From a virus: 44,885 bases of DNA. The notes beneath the pieces were generated by a model. It did no database searches. It was not told where the DNA came from and was given only the letters and a program-made list of their open reading frames with translations. The position numbers and the translations under genes are program-made. The DNA lies in the IMG/VR virus record IMGVR_UViG_3300020190_000107, positions 1 through 44,885 of that record; one strand, given 5' to 3'. Shown in pieces: positions 7,750-17,109 of this stretch (position 1 is its first letter; every line of letters starts with the position of its first letter).

Positions 7750-8562
7750 ATGGGGGTTAGATTGAAAAGATTTACAGGTAAAGTAAAACCATTCTTTAGT
7801 TTAGACGGTTTAGGCATCACCATAAAGTATGGTGAAGTCGTTTGTCTCGAAGATTGGCAAATCAACCACCCTAGCTTCAAATTTGCGGATAATAATGGAT
7901 GGGTGGTTTCAGTCGATAGAAGAACACTCGTATTCAACCCTGTGCCCTCTCAGCAAAGTTCTCAAACACCTAAAAAAGAAGTCAAAAAAAGTATCTCTTC
8001 ACCTATAGATTTACCTGAGAAAGGTTTAGACCCTTCTATTATTCATCAAATTTTAGAAAAACAGGATGTGTTTGTGAAGCAAGCGCAAAAAACGATTGAT
8101 AGGCTGAGTAAAAAAGAACCGGAAGCGCCATCCGTATCTCCTGAATTGATTAACACGCTCATCGAAAACCAGAAAAAGATGATGGAGATGCTTTTAGCCA
8201 AAGAAACGGTCAAGCCTACCCCACCGCCGAGCGACCAAACTCCTGTTTTACAGGCTTTGAAATTACTCACTAACGAAGTCAAAAGACTTCAAGAATCAAA
8301 ATCGACCGAGCCTGCACTTGACACAAACCAGCTTTTAGAAGGTGTGAAGCAAGTAATATCCCAATATTCCCCATCACAATCCTATAATGATAAGAAAAAA
8401 GATTCGAGCGGGTTTCAGATTCAAGATAATTTTGAAGAAAAATTTGTACCTAAAGTCGAAGATTTTGATGTTAAAAACTCTAAAATTGTTGCTCAAGAAC
8501 AGGATTCAGGTAGCGTAGAAGAAGCACTTGCAGCTCTTCGTAAACTGAAAGGGAAAAAATAA
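7750..8562 (+). CDS. coiled-coil protein preceding the actin-like gene
   Basis: The protein is up to 270 aa. ATG 7750 has no ribosome-binding site. TTG 7762 has GGGGG 5 nt upstream, similar to the GGGGG in front of the sheath gene, so translation may start there (266 aa). Residues 5-60 form a compact beta-rich head. About 70-230 is charged, Pro-interrupted and coiled-coil prone. The tail ends VEEALAALRKLKGKK. It directly abuts the actin-like gene (0 nt between stop and start), which suggests a partner or adaptor of that ATPase. No family is recognised. Confidence 0.75.
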   Translation: MGVRLKRFTGKVKPFFSLDGLGITIKYGEVVCLEDWQINHPSFKFADNNGWVVSVDRRTLVFNPVPSQQSSQTPKKEVKKSISSPIDLPEKGLDPSIIHQILEKQDVFVKQAQKTIDRLSKKEPEAPSVSPELINTLIENQKKMMEMLLAKETVKPTPPPSDQTPVLQALKLLTNEVKRLQESKSTEPALDTNQLLEGVKQVISQYSPSQSYNDKKKDSSGFQIQDNFEEKFVPKVEDFDVKNSKIVAQEQDSGSVEEALAALRKLKGKK

Positions 8563-9609
8563 ATGGAACAAATGCAAAATCAAAAAGTACCCGCGAGCCC
8601 ACTTGCGAAAGACAGAAAGTTTCTTGTCCGAGGTTTAGACATCGGAACTGGAACAATTATTGCATCTTACTTAGATGAATTAAGCAACACTGTAAAAAGC
8701 AAGCGAGTACGGGATGCATTCGTTTCTCTAGCCGTTGAGCAGAAGCAAATGTTGAAATTGTCGAATATTTCTTACATCGAAGAAGGTGATCGGGTGATCA
8801 TCGTCAGCGATGATGCTGCAAATATCGCAAATATCTTCAATCAACCTCTTCGAAGACCTTTAAGCAAGGGGACTATTTCACCTTCGGAAATTGAAGCGCA
8901 AAAAGTAATCAAACATCTCTTCAGAGAAGTTCTCGGTGAGGCTTCTGTTCAAGGAAGTGTTTGTGTGTACTCGATTCCTGCAAACCCTCTCGATGCTGAT
9001 CAAGATGTCACTTTTCATGAAATGATCATGGGTCAGATGTTAGAATCTTTGGGTTGGAAAGCGGTTGCTGCGAACGAGGCACAAGCTATCGTATATTCAG
9101 AATGTGCAGACACGATGTTCAGCGGTTTCGCTATGAGCTTCGGGGCAGGTATGGTTAACTGCTCCCTGAGCTATAAGTCTCTTCCTTTGATCACGATGTC
9201 GGTTGCGCGCTCAGGGGATTATGTGGATGAACAATCCGCTAAAGCTACAGGACTCTCCCCTGCAAAAACATGCGCTATCAAAGAGAAAGGTGTGGACTTG
9301 CTTGCACCGAAAGGTCGCGAACAAGAGGCTATCGCGGTTTATTACAAAGCTCTTATCAAATACGCCCTCACAAATTTCATCGAAAAAATTAAATCTCAAA
9401 ACGTGATGGCTCAAATTGATCTACCAGATTCAATTCCGGTTGTAGTAGGCGGTGGTACATCATTACCTACAAACTTTTTGGCTGTCGTGAAAGAAGAAGT
9501 GAATCGATTAAAAGGGTTCCCTTTCTCCGTGACAGATATCCGACATGCCAAAGATCCTCTCTACGCTGTTTCGAGAGGTTTGTTGATCATGGCTCAAAAT
9601 CACGAGTGA
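8563..9609 (+). CDS. actin-like ATPase (MreB/ParM/PilM superfamily)
   Basis: The protein is 348 aa. Actin-fold signatures are visible in order: phosphate-1 GLDIGTG (residues 24-30), a connect-type CVYSIPANP, phosphate-2 region MSFGAGMVN (about 191-198) followed by SVARSGDYVDEQ, and adenosine motif VVVGGGTS (about 292-299). In phosphate-2 the usual acidic residue before the glycines is Ser192, so ATP hydrolysis could be weak or absent. Known phage actin homologues position DNA or the replication centre. Here the gene sits at the head of the virion block, between a coiled-coil protein and a neck protein, so a role in assembly or DNA positioning is possible but not shown. Confidence 0.85.
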   Translation: MEQMQNQKVPASPLAKDRKFLVRGLDIGTGTIIASYLDELSNTVKSKRVRDAFVSLAVEQKQMLKLSNISYIEEGDRVIIVSDDAANIANIFNQPLRRPLSKGTISPSEIEAQKVIKHLFREVLGEASVQGSVCVYSIPANPLDADQDVTFHEMIMGQMLESLGWKAVAANEAQAIVYSECADTMFSGFAMSFGAGMVNCSLSYKSLPLITMSVARSGDYVDEQSAKATGLSPAKTCAIKEKGVDLLAPKGREQEAIAVYYKALIKYALTNFIEKIKSQNVMAQIDLPDSIPVVVGGGTSLPTNFLAVVKEEVNRLKGFPFSVTDIRHAKDPLYAVSRGLLIMAQNHE

Positions 9610-9617
9610 GGGTTTAG

Positions 9618-10970
9618 TTGTATTACTATCTAAGCCGAGAAGTTAAAAGACGTTTCATTCATGAGATGAAGGAAATCTTTAAGGAATACCCAGGTCTTCA
9701 AAAAATGAAGGTCACTGATAAATTTCCTTATCAAGAAAGACCTCAATACGGTCTCGTGGTAAAGAACATTTCAGGATCACCCATCCCTCTTGCGGGTGAC
9801 AATTTCATCGGTACGGTAGTCAGTCATTGCTTCACTGCTAAATTAAAAGGAAAACGTGGTCTTATCTTGGATTGGGTTCGTGAGAACCCAAATCAAGTGA
9901 CTATTCGCACAAAAGAAAATCTTTCATCTGAAGTTACGGGGTCGGAAAGGGAATTCTCGCTTGCCCATTTTCCAACTTTAGGTAATCAAAATATTACCCC
10001 CGCCAGTCAAGGTGACAGAGTTGTTGATGTACTCGTGAATGGGAAATCTTATCTCGTTCCGATTTCTTATCAAGATAAGAAAATTCTATTACCTTTTCCT
10101 CCCCCGATTGGTTCGGAGGTTATTGCTGAGTATTACAGAAGGGGTCTCGCTGAACAAGGTCTTTATTACATTGAAGTTACCGAAACTCAACGCGGTTCAG
10201 CCACCGTTATGGTGGATACTCTAGTTGATTACGAAAGTGATATTATTTTAAACGCTGTAGGTAACGAAAAGACGTTTACCCTACCACATCATCCTATTCA
10301 CGACAAAACATTCAATCTGTTTGAAAACAACAAATACTTGATGGTTGAAAATCTTCATTATACGTTGGATAAAACCAACGGTGTTCTGACATTTCTGCCG
10401 AACCCAGAAGATAAATCCCAAACGCTTAGACCTAAGTCTAAATACAAAGTGCAGTATCGTCACCAAGGACCATCCTACGGACCTTTTACAGTCAAACCCC
10501 TAATCTCATCTGAAGATATCATACCCGGTGTCACTTTAGCCTTTTCTAATTGGTTAGAGGCTGGAGATAAACAAGTCGTTATTGTGAATGAAGATCGTGA
10601 AAGCGTTTCTCACGAGTACGGTGGTCATTTCGATGTGACCTTGAATTTGGATATTTATAGCAGAGACCCTATTCAAAGAGAGTTGATAGCTGATTTGTTA
10701 GCTGTGAAAGTTTTCGGTGAAATAAAACCTCGGTTCGATTCTCAGGGTCTGACAATCATGTCTGTATCATTGAATGGTGAATCCGAAGATGTTTATGATG
10801 AAAACACGGACACTGTTTATTACATGGCGGGCATGGATATCAGTTTTAACACCGATTGGCGATTGTATGCACCTATAATTCCAAAGGTGAAATCCTTCTA
10901 CACAGATGTAGAGGTGGTTCAATCCTTAAACGATTTTAAGGTTAATTTCTCCAGAGGTGAGGGCATCTGA
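9618..10970 (+). CDS. neck / tail-completion virion protein with beta-domain repeats
   Basis: The protein is 450 aa with a TTG start. GAGGG stands about 6 nt upstream, and the next Met is at residue 17. The N-terminus is helical. About residues 110-180 and 210-285 are two copies of the beta-domain found in the sheath (FSLAHFPTLG, then LPFPPPIGSEVIAEYY; FTLPHHPI, then YKVQYRH). The C-terminal third (HFDVTLNLDIYSRDP, then MSVSLNGE) resembles tail-terminator or connector-type proteins. The stop overlaps the start of the zinc-ribbon gene (TGATG). I infer a neck or tail-completion role from fold and position. Confidence 0.7.
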   Translation: MYYYLSREVKRRFIHEMKEIFKEYPGLQKMKVTDKFPYQERPQYGLVVKNISGSPIPLAGDNFIGTVVSHCFTAKLKGKRGLILDWVRENPNQVTIRTKENLSSEVTGSEREFSLAHFPTLGNQNITPASQGDRVVDVLVNGKSYLVPISYQDKKILLPFPPPIGSEVIAEYYRRGLAEQGLYYIEVTETQRGSATVMVDTLVDYESDIILNAVGNEKTFTLPHHPIHDKTFNLFENNKYLMVENLHYTLDKTNGVLTFLPNPEDKSQTLRPKSKYKVQYRHQGPSYGPFTVKPLISSEDIIPGVTLAFSNWLEAGDKQVVIVNEDRESVSHEYGGHFDVTLNLDIYSRDPIQRELIADLLAVKVFGEIKPRFDSQGLTIMSVSLNGESEDVYDENTDTVYYMAGMDISFNTDWRLYAPIIPKVKSFYTDVEVVQSLNDFKVNFSRGEGI

Positions 10971-11359
10971 TGCCAACATACGAATATTTTTGTGAGAAAT
11001 GTTTGTTCTTATTTGAAGAAGCATTCAAAAAGTATGAGGATAATTACTCTCCCTGCCCAAAGTGCAAAGCTAAATCTGAGCGCAAACCCTCCGCACCTAG
11101 CATTTTTAGGTCTAATACAACACGCGAAAATATTGATGTGATTGTCGGAAGGGAATCCGAGAAGCGGTGGGCAGATATCAAGCAAAGGCAAGAACAAAAA
11201 GAGAACATCCGAAAAGAAGCGGGTCAACAAGCCCTTAGCGTTGAACATAAGTCTGACAGCGGTAAAATAACCTACGAATACAAACCTGTTAATAAGGAAC
11301 GGATTGCGGAGCGTAAAACCCTCTACTCAGAGTATGAAAACTCTAAGAAAAAATCGTAA
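10970..11359 (+). CDS. FmdB-type zinc-ribbon protein
   Basis: The protein is 129 aa. The N-terminus MPTYEYFCEKC has CxxC at 8-11 and a second knuckle CPKC at 29-32, the pattern of FmdB/CxxC zinc ribbons. The rest is charged and helical, ending in lysines. The gene is translationally coupled to the neck gene by a 1-nt overlap. In large phages such ribbons often lie among virion genes. The role is unknown. Confidence 0.8.
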   Translation: MPTYEYFCEKCLFLFEEAFKKYEDNYSPCPKCKAKSERKPSAPSIFRSNTTRENIDVIVGRESEKRWADIKQRQEQKENIRKEAGQQALSVEHKSDSGKITYEYKPVNKERIAERKTLYSEYENSKKKS

Positions 11360-11429
11360 TCCCCCGATATTTACATCAAATAAATTTTATAAATTATTAA
11401 GATCTCAATAACTAAATGGGGGTTCTACC

Positions 11430-14180
11430 ATGAGTATTTTCAGTACCTACGCGCCACCTGGTGTATATGTTCAAACTTTAAATGATGCGACTGCGGTTAA
11501 TATTGTCGCAGGTCTTCGTATGCCGTTGTTCATCGGTGTTGGACAAGAATATATCACTCTAAGCAATTTCGAAATCATCCGTGGTTCTTCTGCCACTTCA
11601 GATATTCGTATGCTTGGTGAAGATGTAAGTTCACAATTCACAGGAACAAATAGACAATTTAATGTTGCAAACTACCCAATCGTTGATGGTTCAGGTCGCG
11701 GATCTACTACTTTTGATCCTAATGCTTTGACCGTTACTATCGATGATCAACCTACAGGTGTTATCGCGGTTGATGGGTTAACTGGACTGGTTACTCTCGG
11801 TACAATTCCACCGATCGGTGCTGTTGTAAAAGTTAGCTATTTCTTTAGCCGTAAAGATTTGAAAATTTCCGATGAAGATTTGAGCTATCAAGCCGATGGT
11901 TCGAACACGAATTTCAAGGTGAATAAGACACCAATCGTGAGCGGTAACAATGGTGGTGCGATTACCACAACTCCATCTAATGTAATTGTAAAAGTTGATG
12001 GATTGACTGTACAAGTTTCAGCCGTCAACGGTATGGATGGGGTCATCACTCTTGCTTCAGCCCCCGCTGATGGTTCTGAAGTGTTGGTGACCTACTACAC
12101 GAACACATTCCAAGACACTTTTGACTACTTGCCTCAAGATGTAAATATCTTGAAAGTGAGTTCTGTCGGAAACAGTCCTGCGAAACAAGATTACTATCTT
12201 GGACAAGATTTCGTTGTACAAAGTGGAAAAATCTTGTGGGGCTCAGCGTACGACATTCGGAACGGTTCAGCCGTCACAGGAAACGCTTTTGGCTCTGAGC
12301 AGATCTCAGCGACTCTTGTCGACAATGTTTTCCACATGAGACAAGCCGTAGGAACATCAAACGGCTCAAACAAGAAATTCAAAATTCTTGAGACTCCAGT
12401 AGAAGGTGATGGTCGTGATGTTCCGACTGATGATGTTACAAAAGTTACAGTCTACGTTGGATCTAGTGTTAGTGCAGCTAAAGCTGCCGGTCCTGTAGAA
12501 ATCGTGGCTGTTAATGGTGTAGCTCAGGAAATCATTCTCAAAAATGCACCTGCTTCAGGTCAAAAAGTTTACGTCACGCAATATTACAACATCTTAACAG
12601 ATGATGTTTTTACGGTCACTAACCGTGTTACATCAACGGGTGTCGTTACAGGTGAATATGATGTTGTTAGCTCTAACGGCGGAGATTGTTTCGCTGCTGA
12701 ATTCTCAATTGCAGACTCAACTGTAGCCGCTCCTGCTTTTGCAACCGAGGGTGTTCCATTCCCTAATGAAATCGCTGATGCGGTTACTATTCCAGGGTAC
12801 AGCGTTGCAGAAGAAGTCACTTTAACTTTTACGAGCGCAACCGCTTACACCGTAAGTAGTAATTTGCTTTCAGGTGGTTCTTCTGGGACTGGATATTTGG
12901 ATCAAACGTACGTTGATGAAACGACAGGTCTTCGGTTCACTATTGTGACTCCAAGCTCCTTTAATTTCGTTGCAGGTGATACTCTTGTTTGCAACGTCAC
13001 TAAACAACAAGAAGTTGGTTCGGATGCTAAGAAAATCATTCCAGGTCTGAATATTGTGGTATCGAATACTACTGGAGTTTCTGTCGGATCAACAGCCCTT
13101 GTTGAAACATTTAACAAGTCTGGTGCAGAGCCTTCTATCGGTGATTCGTACTATGTTACGTTTGACTATGAGAAGACAAACTACAAGCCTACCGTTTACA
13201 CTAACTTCCGTGATGTATTAAACGATTTCGGACCTTTGAATCTTGAAAATCGAATTACTCTTGCTGCATATCTAGCATTCTTGCAAGGTACCCCTGCGAT
13301 TGCAATCGCACAGGTTAAGAAAGCTCCAAATCAGCTTCAAGCAAACGATGGTGCTTTCTTGCAAGCGATGTCAGCACTTGAAAATCCGTTAGATGGAAAT
13401 GTTCGTCCGAACATTTTGGTTCCGTTGACTACATCGGCTGTAGTGCTTCAGCAAGCTAAGAAACATTGTGAAAAAGTTTCTAGTGCTCGCTACGCTATGG
13501 AACGTACGTTGATTTTCGGTTTCGGAATCGGAACACTTCCAGAGACAGCTCAGGAATTTGCTAAAGGTCTTCGCTCTGAGCGTTGTCTCGGTGTATATCC
13601 TGATGGAGCCGTTGTCGCCCTAGAGGATGCTTTCGGTCGCGAAGTAGAGAATACCGTTGATGGTAGTTTCCTTGCTGCGGCGATGGCAGGGTTAGCTTGT
13701 AATCCTGTTTTTGATGTAGCTACGCCGTTGACACGTAAATCTTTAACAGGATTCCGTCGTTTGTTTAGAAAGCTAGATGCTGTACAACAAAATCAAACCG
13801 CTGTCGCAGGTTTGACTGTTTTGACAGAAAATCAAGCATCCATCCAAATCCGTCAAGCAATCACAACTGATCCTAGCAATGTTTTGACACGCGAACCTTC
13901 AGTGGTGTTCATCAAGGATGAAATTCAACAGTTGACTCGATCGATTCTCGATCCATTTATCGGTGAAAAATTCTTGGGAAGTCGTTTGACTGATATCGAA
14001 AGCGCGTTAGCGGCTATGTTCAAGGCTCAGATTCAGGCTCAAAAGATCACAGCTTTCACTGGAGTAAAAGCCACAGCAAGAGCGACGGATCCAACCGTTG
14101 CTGATGTTGTAGCTTTCTACAGTCCTGTGTTCCCTTTGAACTGGATTCAGGTCACCTATACTCTAAGAACTCAGCTCTAA
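11430..14180 (+). CDS. contractile tail sheath protein
   Basis: The protein is 916 aa, and GGGGG lies 8 nt before the ATG. The N-terminus YAPPGVYVQTL and the C-terminal domain (VLTREPSVVFIKDEI, then NWIQVTYTLRTQL) are classic for the sheath family. It is much longer than a typical sheath because of inserted beta-domains, of which three are clear at about residues 68-139, 152-224 and 308-388. Each has the pattern F-V-x-x-x-PI, V-x-V-D-G, G-x-I-T-L, P-x-G-x-x-V-x-V-x-Y. These probably decorate the tail surface. The sheath contracts to drive the tube through the host envelope. A strong terminator follows, giving a unit ending here. Confidence 0.95.
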   Translation: MSIFSTYAPPGVYVQTLNDATAVNIVAGLRMPLFIGVGQEYITLSNFEIIRGSSATSDIRMLGEDVSSQFTGTNRQFNVANYPIVDGSGRGSTTFDPNALTVTIDDQPTGVIAVDGLTGLVTLGTIPPIGAVVKVSYFFSRKDLKISDEDLSYQADGSNTNFKVNKTPIVSGNNGGAITTTPSNVIVKVDGLTVQVSAVNGMDGVITLASAPADGSEVLVTYYTNTFQDTFDYLPQDVNILKVSSVGNSPAKQDYYLGQDFVVQSGKILWGSAYDIRNGSAVTGNAFGSEQISATLVDNVFHMRQAVGTSNGSNKKFKILETPVEGDGRDVPTDDVTKVTVYVGSSVSAAKAAGPVEIVAVNGVAQEIILKNAPASGQKVYVTQYYNILTDDVFTVTNRVTSTGVVTGEYDVVSSNGGDCFAAEFSIADSTVAAPAFATEGVPFPNEIADAVTIPGYSVAEEVTLTFTSATAYTVSSNLLSGGSSGTGYLDQTYVDETTGLRFTIVTPSSFNFVAGDTLVCNVTKQQEVGSDAKKIIPGLNIVVSNTTGVSVGSTALVETFNKSGAEPSIGDSYYVTFDYEKTNYKPTVYTNFRDVLNDFGPLNLENRITLAAYLAFLQGTPAIAIAQVKKAPNQLQANDGAFLQAMSALENPLDGNVRPNILVPLTTSAVVLQQAKKHCEKVSSARYAMERTLIFGFGIGTLPETAQEFAKGLRSERCLGVYPDGAVVALEDAFGREVENTVDGSFLAAAMAGLACNPVFDVATPLTRKSLTGFRRLFRKLDAVQQNQTAVAGLTVLTENQASIQIRQAITTDPSNVLTREPSVVFIKDEIQQLTRSILDPFIGEKFLGSRLTDIESALAAMFKAQIQAQKITAFTGVKATARATDPTVADVVAFYSPVFPLNWIQVTYTLRTQL

Positions 14181-14222
14181 GCTAAGTTATCTGGTTTTAT
14201 CGGATAACTGAATATGAGTATC

Positions 14223-14257
14223 AAAACCCCCTCTACGACCTAGAGGGGGTTTTCTTT
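14223..14257 (+). terminator. strong rho-independent terminator after the sheath gene
   Basis: A 13-bp perfect stem (AAAACCCCCTCTA at 14223-14235 with TAGAGGGGGTTTT at 14241-14253) has a CGACC loop and is followed by CTTTT. It separates the sheath unit from the fibre and baseplate genes. Confidence 0.9.
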
Positions 14258-14275
14258 TAATTTATTAGGTTTTTG

Positions 14276-14749
14276 ATGATCTCTATTTATGTAAAACCGA
14301 TCCTAAAAGGGGTCAAAGGAAATTTAGCAAACGCTCTTCTCGGGCGTTTGAAATACAATCTTGCGAGAGCAGGAAAAAAATATATCAGCGAAGCGAGTAA
14401 AAAATCATTCAAAGGTAAAGGAAATAGAATTCGCAAAGGTATTTTTTATACAATAGGTCAGAAAAGTATTACGTTCCATTTGACGGCTATTGGTGTTTTT
14501 CACAATGCAGGTGTGCGTAAACATAAAATGAAATATCTTATGCAAGCAAAAAGACCAATTCCTATAAAATTGAAGAGTGGTGAAGTGATATTTCGCTGGG
14601 CTAGTGCTAAATCGATGAAAAAGAAAAATTCATGGACACATCCGGGTATTAAACCTAAAAAATTCGTAGAAGCTGGTATAAAAAAACTTAAAGATGAATT
14701 TCGAGAGCGGATTCTAAGTGAATCTTCGAAATACATTCGAGGTAAATAA
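14276..14749 (+). CDS. gp10-like tail completion protein
   Basis: The protein is 157 aa from ATG 14276, with AGG 6 nt upstream. The protein is basic. The C-terminal motif THPGIKPKKFVEAGI is typical of the HK97-gp10-like head-tail or tail-completion group, as is the length. It follows the sheath terminator and overlaps the first fibre gene by one nucleotide (TAATGG). The family assignment rests on the motif and position only. Confidence 0.6.
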   Translation: MISIYVKPILKGVKGNLANALLGRLKYNLARAGKKYISEASKKSFKGKGNRIRKGIFYTIGQKSITFHLTAIGVFHNAGVRKHKMKYLMQAKRPIPIKLKSGEVIFRWASAKSMKKKNSWTHPGIKPKKFVEAGIKKLKDEFRERILSESSKYIRGK

Positions 14750-15897
14750 TGGATCTGAAGATACAAAATCTAGCTAACTCATTCAAAAAAGATTTGAGAT
14801 TATTTGCTCAAATCAGCGGCTCAAGTTTGATTTTATATCCTTCTCGGTGTGATTACCAAGGGCGTTCTTTTCATACTGTTTTTTATGGGGATATATTTTC
14901 TAAATTCCCTAGAAATTCATCCGAGCAATACGAGCAAGGATTAACAACCATAGATTTTCTGAACGGTACTATCACAGGGACGGATTCTGTCTCACCTGAT
15001 TTTTCACCGATTAGCCCTTCTTCAGGTCAAGCGATTGTCGGAATCGTTACAATCGATAAGGATGATCGAATTTACATAAGAAATAACTCCTCAAAGTCGA
15101 TAGCCGCTGCGACCTTTGATTTTGAAAACGGAATTTTTCCTGTTCAAAAAGGAAAAATCCCTCTTTACGGTTTTCTGATCACAAATTCAGGTTCAGTAGC
15201 ACTCAGTAGAATCTCAGACATTCGTCCGGATTTAGGAAACATTCCATTCGATACATCGGATGTCATTTATACTGATTCAGACAATTTTTCAGTAGGGTCT
15301 ATTTTTCGAGAGTACCTGCACGATAACGCTTTACTAGGTTCATCAGAAATAAAAATAAAATCAACAAAACTGAAACGAGGGAACAGTATATCGATTCAAT
15401 CTTCGACAACTTCTCCCCAAATCATAACTGTTTTATCTGTAGCCTATGGATCTTCTTTTGACACCGTAACTCTTGATCAAAGTCTGAATACATCGGTTTC
15501 ATTGACAGGTAATGCATTTATCACGATGAATTCTTTTTCTGATGTATCTCAGGTTTTCAACGCTTCCTCTGGAAAAATACTTTACGACTCTAACTGGAGA
15601 TCTTGTTCTACAGGTGTTGTCGAAACCCTCACTCATAATTTAACTTTACCCTTGGGAACTTACATTCCATATATTTATTTTAATACGACTCAAAGTATGG
15701 TGAATGCAAAAATACTGACTAGCAACGCTTGGGGCACTTCATTTGCAACCAAGATTGGGGCTCAATTAAAAATCACCTCAACTACTGCGAATGTGAGATT
15801 TGCAAGCACAGGAATCATAAACGTCATAAGTTCTACTGGGACAAACACGGGTGTTGTAACAAGTGGGTTCTATCGCTTGGTCTTGTTAGGGAATTAA
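14749..15897 (+). CDS. fibre/appendage protein, paralogue 1 of 3
   Basis: The protein is 382 aa. The N-terminal domain (LFAQISGSSLILYPSR, then LTTIDFLNGTITG, then DRIYIRN) recurs in the next two genes. The C-terminus (VTSGFYRLVLLGN) matches their ends. The middle is beta-rich and Ser/Thr-rich, as in receptor-binding or fibre proteins. The tandem paralogues probably attach through the shared N-terminal domain and differ in the exposed middle. A fibre role is inferred from composition and from the position just before the baseplate genes. Confidence 0.7.
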   Translation: MDLKIQNLANSFKKDLRLFAQISGSSLILYPSRCDYQGRSFHTVFYGDIFSKFPRNSSEQYEQGLTTIDFLNGTITGTDSVSPDFSPISPSSGQAIVGIVTIDKDDRIYIRNNSSKSIAAATFDFENGIFPVQKGKIPLYGFLITNSGSVALSRISDIRPDLGNIPFDTSDVIYTDSDNFSVGSIFREYLHDNALLGSSEIKIKSTKLKRGNSISIQSSTTSPQIITVLSVAYGSSFDTVTLDQSLNTSVSLTGNAFITMNSFSDVSQVFNASSGKILYDSNWRSCSTGVVETLTHNLTLPLGTYIPYIYFNTTQSMVNAKILTSNAWGTSFATKIGAQLKITSTTANVRFASTGIINVISSTGTNTGVVTSGFYRLVLLGN

Positions 15898-15898
15898 A

Positions 15899-17104
15899 AT
15901 GTCTAATATCAATGTGTTGTCGACAGATAAAAACAATTTCCGTGATCTCGGCAAGGGTGCATCGTTTTTTGCTGAAGATAATCAAGTAAAAATTTTCATA
16001 CCATCCGACTTCAGAATATTTTTTGAACAAGGTAATCCATCTCTTTTCCCTAAAGACTCTTCTGGAAATTATTCAGGTGGTGGGGTTATAATTCTAAATT
16101 TTCAGAATGGTAGTATTACAGGTAAAGATGATGCATCTCCGAATTTTACTCCTGTAATACCCTCACCTGCTGTTTACGTTGCTGTGACAGTAGCTATCAA
16201 CCGCAACAGTGAATTACTTATTTTTAAAGGTGCTGAAGGTAGCCTATCTGATGTCATAAACGGTGTCTTAAATTCATCGACTACCTATGTGGGTAAACAA
16301 CCTGTAAATACGATTCGAATTTTTACGGTGGTGCTCACATCTACCGATGGGGTAAATGTATCAAGCATATCAAAAGACCTTATTTTTTCATATTTGAATT
16401 GCTTGAATTTTAACATACCTGCGAGTCGAGTAAATTATACTGCTTTTGGAACAACGGCTGCCTTTGCAAATAATACCATTTCAACAACGACAGATACGAT
16501 TATAAAAGAACCTTTTTTAAACGATGTATTTTCGGGTGCCACCCAATATCAAACATCTCGAACATCCGTTAAAGTAGGGGACACAATCGAAATTGAACGT
16601 GTGTTAAATAATCAAATTCAAGCCACAACGGTAACAGTAACTAATGTCACTAATGGTCTCTTGAATGATACTGTAGAATTTACACCTCAATTAACGACAC
16701 CTCACATTCTTGAGTTGAGACCTTTAGCTAAGGTTACAAACCCTACTGTAAATAATCTTTCTCTAGGTTTGTACCAGAAAAACAGAAGGATGGTTTTTGA
16801 TTCAGGTTGGATCACCGTAAGTTTAGGTTCTACAGGATCCTTCTCTACAGCCGATCAAGGTTGGGTTTGTGATCCGATAAATACAAAACCTATGATTGTT
16901 TGGAACTCCACAAAAGATAGCAACAATGTTATCGTTTTATCTGATTCATTTCGTTCTGATGCGGGACAAAGAATTGGAGTCCAAACAAACATAGGTGCAT
17001 CTTTTATTCGATATGAAATAGGTCCATCAGGGGTGTTCTACAATTTAGAAACATCTCAACTCGTTACAGATGGGTTTATAAGAATTTTCTTGAGAGAGGT
17101 TTGA
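15899..17104 (+). CDS. fibre/appendage protein, paralogue 2 of 3
   Basis: The protein is 401 aa, starting one nucleotide after the previous stop. The N-terminal domain has the same order as its neighbours: a short beta segment, SLFPKDSSGNYSGGG, ILNFQNGSITG, then a TPVIPSP segment and a VAINRNSELLIF strand. The C-terminus VTDGFIRIFLREV matches the ends of the neighbouring proteins. The middle is diverged. It is likely a second subunit or alternative appendage. Confidence 0.7.
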   Translation: MSNINVLSTDKNNFRDLGKGASFFAEDNQVKIFIPSDFRIFFEQGNPSLFPKDSSGNYSGGGVIILNFQNGSITGKDDASPNFTPVIPSPAVYVAVTVAINRNSELLIFKGAEGSLSDVINGVLNSSTTYVGKQPVNTIRIFTVVLTSTDGVNVSSISKDLIFSYLNCLNFNIPASRVNYTAFGTTAAFANNTISTTTDTIIKEPFLNDVFSGATQYQTSRTSVKVGDTIEIERVLNNQIQATTVTVTNVTNGLLNDTVEFTPQLTTPHILELRPLAKVTNPTVNNLSLGLYQKNRRMVFDSGWITVSLGSTGSFSTADQGWVCDPINTKPMIVWNSTKDSNNVIVLSDSFRSDAGQRIGVQTNIGASFIRYEIGPSGVFYNLETSQLVTDGFIRIFLREV

Positions 17105-17109
17105 TCCGA

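Noticed and set aside
8380-8390. CTATAAT as a phage-specific promoter motif
   Set aside because: The same heptamer occurs inside coding regions (about 8381 and 10873), so the motif alone is not specific. I kept only the cases with the right gap position and spacing.
11360-11429. CCCCC ... GGGGG pairing in the gap before the sheath gene as a regulatory hairpin
   Set aside because: The arms are only five bases and about 50 nt apart. The G run is better explained as the ribosome-binding site.
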